The translations under genes and the position numbers were made by a program. The notes under the pieces are model-generated. The model did no database searches. It was not told the origin of the DNA and was given only the letters and a program-made list of their open reading frames with translations. A stretch of DNA of 64,000 nt, taken from the NCBI RefSeq assembly GCF_023073715.1, contig NZ_JADPKA010000110.1, forward strand, positions 310,001 to 374,000, in the 5' to 3' direction. This document shows positions 58,893 to 64,000 of this stretch, one piece after another (position 1 is the first letter of the stretch; every line of letters begins with the position of its first letter). This DNA is from Bradyrhizobium sp. 164. GTDB lineage: Bacteria > Pseudomonadota > Alphaproteobacteria > Rhizobiales > Xanthobacteraceae.

Positions 58893-59303
58893 TTACGCCT
58901 CGGGTGCGTAACCCGGCACCCATTTTTCGTGCTGAGGCAGATCGTCCTGGATCGTCCACCACGGCGCGCGCGACGAGGTGAAAACGTGGAGGCGAGGCCG
59001 GACTTCCGGGTCGTCATCAAGCAGACCAGCGGGAATGCTGACTGTCGGGAGATAGCTCGCCTTGCCCGGCGTCAGGCAGCCGCAGGTCCTGCACCGATGG
59101 CGGAAACTTCCCGGCGAGGATTCATAAGCCACCGTTAGCTCCTCGCCTGCAACAAAGCGAAATTTGTCGGCGTCGACATGGGCGTAGGTGGCGAATGCCG
59201 CGCCGGTCAGCTTGCGGCAATTGGCACAATGGCAATGTGTCAGCCAACGTACCTGATCGATCTCGAACCGCACGGCGCCGCACAGACAGCTACCACGAAT
59301 CAT
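58893..59303 (-). CDS. GFA-family (glutathione-dependent formaldehyde-activating-like) protein
   Basis: A 136-aa protein with the complete zinc set: GSCLCGAVRFEI, the catalytic-type CHCANCRKLTGAAF and RCRTCGCLT. ATG 59303 follows GGGAGG. Full motifs contrast with the GFA relative at 32100-32603, which lacks the middle cysteines. Substrate is uncertain; glutathione-hydroxymethyl adducts are the named but disputed target. It may be co-transcribed with the LysE gene 67 bp upstream. Confidence 0.88.
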   Translation of the reverse strand: MIRGSCLCGAVRFEIDQVRWLTHCHCANCRKLTGAAFATYAHVDADKFRFVAGEELTVAYESSPGSFRHRCRTCGCLTPGKASYLPTVSIPAGLLDDDPEVRPRLHVFTSSRAPWWTIQDDLPQHEKWVPGYAPEA

Positions 59304-59370
59304 CAAAACCTCCCGAGCGCGGCTTCGATCGAGCGAACCGCGCGATGCTTCAGCCATTCGTTCGAACGAG

Positions 59371-60003
59371 TCACCGCGTCTCCAGCATGGCGACGCGGAT
59401 GCCGAGATAGATGAAGAGGCCGCCGAGCGCGCGGTTGACCCAGGCGATCGCGCCCTCGGAGCTCCGCAAGCGATGGGCCGCCCTTGCCGCAAAGGCCGCC
59501 AGCACCAGGCACCACAGCGTCCCCGTGCAGATGAAGACCAAGCCGAGGGTCAGGAAGGCGAGCGGCTTGTGCGGTGAATCGGCTGCGACGAATTGCGGCA
59601 GGAAGGCGAGGAAGAACAGCGCGACCTTGGGGTTGAGCGCGTTGGTGAAGACGCCCTGGAGGAAGACCCGCCGCAGCGAGCTCCGTTCGCCTTCGTCCCT
59701 GACCGCCGCCAGCGCCGGGCGCGACCACAGCATCTGAAGTCCTGTGACGACCAGATAGGCCGCGCCGACCAACTTCAGGATCGAGAACGCAGTCGATGAG
59801 GCCATCAGCAGGGCCGAAAGGCCGATCGAGGCGCCCGCGACATGGAAAAAGCAGCCGCAACTGATGCCCAGCGCGGCGGCGGCGCCGCCCCGCCAGCCCA
59901 TCTGCATGCTGCGGCCGATGACATAGACGGTATCAGGGCCCGGCGTGACGTTGAGCAGCACGCCCGACAGGATGAAGAGCCAGATCTCGTGAATGCCCAG
60001 CAT
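59371..60003 (-). CDS. LysE/RhtB-family amino-acid exporter
   Basis: A 210-aa inner-membrane protein with six hydrophobic segments. It starts IHEIWLFILSGVLLNVTPGP then DTVYVIGRSMQMG, the LysE signature NxTPGPD-x-x-Y-V; the second conserved segment is VFTNALNPKVALFFLAFLPQ. It exports amino acids or homoserine-lactone-like metabolites. The start codon follows a G-rich GGGGGGCATCAC leader. Confidence 0.92.
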   Translation of the reverse strand: MLGIHEIWLFILSGVLLNVTPGPDTVYVIGRSMQMGWRGGAAAALGISCGCFFHVAGASIGLSALLMASSTAFSILKLVGAAYLVVTGLQMLWSRPALAAVRDEGERSSLRRVFLQGVFTNALNPKVALFFLAFLPQFVAADSPHKPLAFLTLGLVFICTGTLWCLVLAAFAARAAHRLRSSEGAIAWVNRALGGLFIYLGIRVAMLETR

Positions 60004-60213
60004 GTGATGCCCCCCGTCGGCCCTGAAGCGGCTTAATCGGTTCGCCCCTCCCCGTCCACTGCCGCAATTGCGTGGGAATTAACTCGAATTTGCAATGCGG
60101 ATCATACTTTCGCGCGGCCCTATCTGCTTTATAAAGGCAGGGTTCTTGAAATGCGGGATTCGGGGCGACTGCCACGCCGTGGCCGATCGCAGGTCCTTTG
60201 GAGCTCCTGGGGT

Positions 60214-62010
60214 ATGGAAAGACGTCTGGCCGCCATTGTCTGCGCCGATGTCGCCGGCTATTCGCGCATGATGGGCAGCGACGAGGCCGGCACCCATGCT
60301 GCCTTCAAGGCCCATCGCAGCGCGATCCACCCCATCATCCTCAATCACGGCGGCCGTGTCGTGAAGAACACCGGCGACGGCTTCCTACTCGAGTTTCCCT
60401 CGATCGTCGGCGCCACCGAGGCGGCGATTGCGATGCAGACGCTGATGGCGGAGCGGAACCATCATCTGCCCGCCGACCGCGCCATGCAGTTCCGGCTCGG
60501 CATCCACATGGGCGACGTCATCGCCGACGAGGACGAAGTGTTCGGTGACGACGTCAACATTGCCGTCCGCCTGGAATCGGTGGCGAGCCCCGGCGGCTTC
60601 GCCATCTCGGCGAAGGCCTATCGCGAGGCGAGCAAGCATCTCACCGTGCCGCTCACCGACGCCGGCAACCATCGATTCAAGAACATCAAGGATGCGGTCG
60701 GAGTCTGGACCTGGACGCCCGAGGGCGCGCCGCCGCTCGCGCCCGAGCTGAGGGAGGCCTCCGCCCTTTCGCAGCAGTACCGCACCGCGATCGTCGGCGT
60801 ACTGCCCTTCGCCAATCTCAGCGATGCCCAGGACGAATATTTCTCCGACGGGCTCACTGAGGATTTGATCCACGCGCTGTCGCTGCAATCCTTCTACCGC
60901 GTGCTGAGCCGCAACTCGACTTTCGCCTTCAAGGGCAAGAACACCAGCACGCGGCTGATCGCGCGCGAGATCGATGCCACCTATCTGATCCAGGGCTCGG
61001 TGCGGCGTGCCGGTGCCAAGATCCGCGTCACCGCCGAGCTGATCGCGCCGGAGAGCGGCGAGCAGCTCTGGACCGGCCGCTACGACCGCGACATTGGCGA
61101 CCTGTTCGCGATGCAGGACGAGATCACCACCAACCTGTCCGCCGCCATCGCCACCGAGATCGTCCGCGCCGAAGCCTCGGCGCCGGCGCGGCTGTCGACT
61201 GACGTGAGCGCCTGGGACCGCTTTCTCAAGGGATTGTCGCACTACTACCGGCAGACCAAGGAGGATTTGGCCGTCGCGGTCGAGCTGTTCCGCGAGGCCA
61301 TCAGGCTCGACCCCAAACTGTCGATCGCGCATGCCTATCTCGGCACGATCCAGATCCAGAGCATCCAGTTCGGCTGGGTCAAGGGCACGCGCGAGATGTG
61401 GGCCGAGGCGATGGACCTCGCCGAGACCAGCGTCCGGCTGGACCCGCGCTCCTCCTTCGCGTTCTCGATCCTGTCCTGGGCCCACGCCATGGAGGGGCAT
61501 TACGACGCCGCGATGGACGCCGCCAAGCGCGCGGTCGCACTCAACCCCTACGACAACGGCGCGCGGGGCGTGCTCGGCATCTGCCATTTCGTCATCGGCG
61601 AACACCGCGAGGCGATCGAGCTGTTCTCGATGGCGGCGCAGCGCGACAACAGCGACCCGCGCTACCAATGGGCGGCGCTGAACGCCTTCAGTCACTATCT
61701 GTTGCGCCAATATGATGCGACCCTGTCATGGGCGCGCGAGCAGCTCTACATCAACCCGAACCACATGCAGGCACTGGCGATCCGCGCCGCGGCGTTGGCC
61801 CAAATGGGACGGAGCGGCGAGGCGAACGAGGCCGTCGGCGTGCTGATGGCAAACTATCCAACCCTGAATGTCGACAGGCACTTGCGCAACTTCCACTGGA
61901 AGCGGCCTGAGGACATCGCCCATTACCGCGAGGGTCTGCTGAAGGCTGGCGTGCCGCTCGGCAAGCTGACCCTGGTGCAGAGCGACCTCAAGCGCGCCGC
62001 CGAGTCCTGA
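60214..62010 (+). CDS. Class III adenylate/guanylate cyclase with TolB/FlgO-like and TPR domains
   Basis: A 598-aa soluble protein. The cyclase domain is at about 1-165: RRLAAIVCADVAGYSRMMG (first metal Asp), VVKNTGDGFLLEFPS (second Asp) and FRLGIHMGDVIADEDEVFGD then DVNIAVRLES. A FlgO/TolB-N-like domain lies at about 185-315 (VLPFANLSDAQDEYFSDGLT, RLIAREIDATYLIQGSVRRA, DRDIGDLFAMQDEI), followed by TPR repeats to the end. This three-part form is expanded in bradyrhizobia. ATG 60214 with GGAG upstream; in-frame 60151 is less likely. Makes cAMP; the sensor input is presumably protein binding. Confidence 0.9.
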   Translation: MERRLAAIVCADVAGYSRMMGSDEAGTHAAFKAHRSAIHPIILNHGGRVVKNTGDGFLLEFPSIVGATEAAIAMQTLMAERNHHLPADRAMQFRLGIHMGDVIADEDEVFGDDVNIAVRLESVASPGGFAISAKAYREASKHLTVPLTDAGNHRFKNIKDAVGVWTWTPEGAPPLAPELREASALSQQYRTAIVGVLPFANLSDAQDEYFSDGLTEDLIHALSLQSFYRVLSRNSTFAFKGKNTSTRLIAREIDATYLIQGSVRRAGAKIRVTAELIAPESGEQLWTGRYDRDIGDLFAMQDEITTNLSAAIATEIVRAEASAPARLSTDVSAWDRFLKGLSHYYRQTKEDLAVAVELFREAIRLDPKLSIAHAYLGTIQIQSIQFGWVKGTREMWAEAMDLAETSVRLDPRSSFAFSILSWAHAMEGHYDAAMDAAKRAVALNPYDNGARGVLGICHFVIGEHREAIELFSMAAQRDNSDPRYQWAALNAFSHYLLRQYDATLSWAREQLYINPNHMQALAIRAAALAQMGRSGEANEAVGVLMANYPTLNVDRHLRNFHWKRPEDIAHYREGLLKAGVPLGKLTLVQSDLKRAAES

Positions 62011-62183
62011 CAGGGCCACGGGTCCATTGCAGTCCATTGGCAGCCTCACGTCTGCTCTTGTTTCCAGGACAGTGAAATCCGCCACACTTCGTCACACGCT
62101 GAAGTCGTATATCGTGCTGTCGGTTTGTTAAAACTTTCGCGCTCTAACGGCGCGCCTGCTTTTTCACGATTCGGATTTGGGCC

Positions 62184-64000
62184 ATGCATCACGCCGCTTC
62201 GAAGCCGCCCTTTGACCCTTCGATCCAGGTTTCGCCAAATAATCCCTGTCCGTTCCTTCGCGGCCTCGTCGGCGAAGGCTTCATCGACGGCGAGACCGTC
62301 CCGCTCAACACGCTATCGCAGACCATTGCGAATGCGAGCGGCGAGACGGGGGTGAAGAAGATATCGGCCCGCATCCAGGTTCGCGGCGTTGCGCTCATCG
62401 CCAACGGTATCAGTCACATCCTGAAGACCATCTGGTCGGGCCCGCAGCTCGACGCGTTGCGCGGCGGTCCGCTCGACAAGCGCGGCGCCGGCTCGCGCAT
62501 CCTCGGCGTTGACGGCAAGGTCAACGAGGACGAGATCGCGCGGCTCGCGAGCTTCGGCCGGACCTACACCGATCCCAACACCGGCATCGGCGAGGTTGGC
62601 CTCAACGCCGTCGAAATCAAGACCTTCATGCACGACAACCTTCAGCGCGCCGGCAGCGCCGCACGCTGGTACGACCCGCTGCTGATGAAGTTCGAATGGC
62701 CCATCCTCCTGAAGATCATGGGCAAGGGTAAGAAGGGCGAGGAGCGTTATCTCAGCGTGGCCGACGTGCGCACGCTGTTCGAGCAGCGCAAATTCCCGGA
62801 CCGTATCAACCAGCGGATCGTGTCGCAGCCGCTGCTGTCGGCCTGCCAGCTCGGCTTTCGTTGGACGGTCGCGCTCACAGCGGTCGTGATCGGTCTCGGT
62901 CTCCTCGCCCTCGTCGCGGTCGCCGAATTCCCCAACCAGGTCCGCGCCTTGCTGCCGCAGAAGGGCATTCTCGTGAATCTTCTGCCGCCACCGTTGCCGC
63001 AGCTGCCGGAGACGAAAGCGGCCTATTGGCTTGAGCAAAACTGGTCGTTGAAGGACCGGCACTGGTTCCACCATGCCAGCCAAGGCACTGCGACCTTCCC
63101 GGTGCCCTATGAGTGGTTCGTGGCGCTGGAGCAGCCGCGCCTTCATCTGTTCTCGAAGCCGGGCATGATGAAGGACAGCGCCTATCTCGAGCGCTTCGGC
63201 TTCATCCCGAGCCCGCAGTCGATCCTGACCGACACGGCGACGCTGCGCCGGTTCGGCTACGCCAATGTCTACGAAACGACGCCGGTGTCGGACTGGTCGA
63301 CGAGATGGACGCCGACGGAGAACGTCGACGGCCTGCCGGTTGGCTTCGCGCGGATGACCGGTGTCGTCGATCCCGCGACGGGCCGCCGCGAAGAGGATAA
63401 GATCGGGCTGACCTGCGCGGCCTGTCATACCGGCCAGATCCATTATCAGGACGTCGACGTCCGCTTCGACGGCGGTCCGGCGATGACCGACCTGAAGAAG
63501 CTCGAGCTCGCGACCGGCCTGTCGATCGCCTACACGCTGCACGTTCCGTTCCGCTTTCAACGCTTCGCCGATCGCGTGCTCGGCGCTGAGGCCAGCAAGA
63601 CGGACCGCGCCGCGCTCAAGCAGAAGCTCAGCACGATCGGCACCTTCCTGATCGATTGGGCAAAAACCCAGCAACAAACGATCGAAGGCAAGACAACCTG
63701 GGACGGCAAGCAGCAGAAGGATACCGAGGAAGGGTTCGGCCGGCTCGATGCCCTCAACCGCATCGGCAATCAGGTCTTTTCGCAAGATCTCGCTCTGAGC
63801 GGCGTCAAGGGATTCGAGAAGAACCTGCACGCCCAGGACGCGCCGGTCAGCTACCCCGCGATCTGGACCGTGCCGTGGTTCAAGTTCGCCCAGTACGACG
63901 CCTCGATCGAGCAGCCGCTGATCCGCAACGCCGGCGAAGCCCTCGGCGTGACGGCCCTGCTTAACCTGTCCGATGCCTATCCAGAGGACAGGCTGTGGCG
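62184..64000 (+). CDS. Membrane-anchored RoxA-like di-haem cytochrome c peroxidase-family protein (3' end outside window)
   Basis: At least 605 residues from ATG 62184 and still open at the window end. The N-terminal 220 residues appear cytoplasmic and carry NPCPFLRGLVGEGFIDGETV, RILGVDGKVNEDEIARLASF and FGRTYTDPNTGIGEVGLNAV. One membrane helix lies at about 228-249 (TVALTAVVIGLGLLALVAVA), then a periplasmic cytochrome with a CAACH haem site at about 410 (IGLTCAACHTGQIHYQ) and RFDGGPAMTD, as in the RoxA/RoxB and di-haem peroxidase superfamily. A second CxxCH should lie beyond the window. An EF-hand-like or peroxygenase-like N-terminal part fused to a cytochrome is unusual. The 505-aa antisense frame is a shadow. 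Confidence 0.8.
   Translation, partial: MHHAASKPPFDPSIQVSPNNPCPFLRGLVGEGFIDGETVPLNTLSQTIANASGETGVKKISARIQVRGVALIANGISHILKTIWSGPQLDALRGGPLDKRGAGSRILGVDGKVNEDEIARLASFGRTYTDPNTGIGEVGLNAVEIKTFMHDNLQRAGSAARWYDPLLMKFEWPILLKIMGKGKKGEERYLSVADVRTLFEQRKFPDRINQRIVSQPLLSACQLGFRWTVALTAVVIGLGLLALVAVAEFPNQVRALLPQKGILVNLLPPPLPQLPETKAAYWLEQNWSLKDRHWFHHASQGTATFPVPYEWFVALEQPRLHLFSKPGMMKDSAYLERFGFIPSPQSILTDTATLRRFGYANVYETTPVSDWSTRWTPTENVDGLPVGFARMTGVVDPATGRREEDKIGLTCAACHTGQIHYQDVDVRFDGGPAMTDLKKLELATGLSIAYTLHVPFRFQRFADRVLGAEASKTDRAALKQKLSTIGTFLIDWAKTQQQTIEGKTTWDGKQQKDTEEGFGRLDALNRIGNQVFSQDLALSGVKGFEKNLHAQDAPVSYPAIWTVPWFKFAQYDASIEQPLIRNAGEALGVTALLNLSDAYPEDRLW

Noticed and set aside
62313..63830. 505-aa open frame on the minus strand
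   Set aside because: It is the antisense shadow of the RoxA-like gene, whose plus frame has clear motifs (CAACH, membrane helix) but runs off the window. The antisense protein has no domain and high Arg/Asp/Gly shadow composition.
1..64000. CRISPR arrays, insertion sequences, prophage or integrative-element ends
   Set aside because: No regularly spaced direct repeats, no transposase or integrase motifs, and no duplicated tRNA 3' end near tRNA-Val were found by reading.

Overview
The window looks like a chromosomal segment of a Bradyrhizobium-type alphaproteobacterium (Nitrobacteraceae). The evidence is high GC with strong third-position bias, a DUF3551 small secreted protein, a CpdR response regulator of the rhizobial kind, a suhB/MmgR-type small RNA, and several copies of the palindromic intergenic elements common in bradyrhizobia. 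I see no phage, plasmid, transposase or CRISPR. The content is mostly accessory catabolism, transport and regulation, plus one end of a polysaccharide locus.

Layout. (1) 1-5.5 kb: surface-polysaccharide genes (methyltransferase, Wzz/BY-kinase-like protein, WecG-type glycosyltransferase, galE). (2) 5.7-10.2 kb: a small unknown protein convergent with a 1371-aa five-GAF/GGDEF/EAL c-di-GMP protein. (3) 10.4-13.7 kb: catabolic operon (Ldh2-type dehydrogenase, LLM flavin monooxygenase, FAH-family hydrolase with a frameshifted start). (4) 13.9-17.9 kb: Lrp-type regulator divergent from a fused indolepyruvate ferredoxin oxidoreductase. (5) 17.9-22.3 kb: LysR divergent from an EmrA/EmrB efflux pair and an AhpD-like protein. 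(6) 22.4-28.3 kb: D-amino-acid transaminase, gltIJKL-type ABC transporter and an M20 peptidase. (7) 28.6-36.5 kb: second LLM monooxygenase, a ThDP enzyme, GFA protein, Old Yellow Enzyme, aldehyde dehydrogenase and SDR.

(8) 36.6-38.8 kb: zinc-ribbon protein and a stress module (YiaAB protein, PspA/IM30, divergent TetR) with three 13-bp palindromic operators in the shared promoter. (9) 38.9-48.5 kb: dihydropyrimidinase, Mn-catalase/DUF892 fusion, a 46-aa membrane peptide, AlkB, a hydrolase-fold protein without a nucleophile, a Leu/Ile/Val-type binding protein, an enolase-superfamily enzyme, an ATC-hydrolase-like protein, DUF488 and a broken DUF2945 gene. (10) 48.7-51.7 kb: tRNA-Val(GAC), cpdR, N-formylglutamate amidohydrolase, the sRNA and a hisN/suhB-type phosphatase.

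(11) 51.7-55.8 kb: a decaying accessory patch with a frameshifted Bug/TctC binding protein, a nuoD fragment, DUF3551, a patatin gene with a nonsense codon, and an intact translationally coupled NUDIX-SIR2 pair that could be a small NAD-directed defence or stress unit. (12) 55.8-64 kb: an sdhB paralogue standing alone, LysR/TauE pair, GFA protein, LysE exporter, adenylate cyclase-TPR protein, and a membrane-anchored RoxA-like c-type cytochrome cut by the window end.

Four genes are interrupted: three by single-base indels (FAH, DUF2945, Bug/TctC) and one by a nonsense codon (patatin). They should be checked against reads before being called biological pseudogenes. All family assignments come from reading motifs in the translated sequence; no database search was run.
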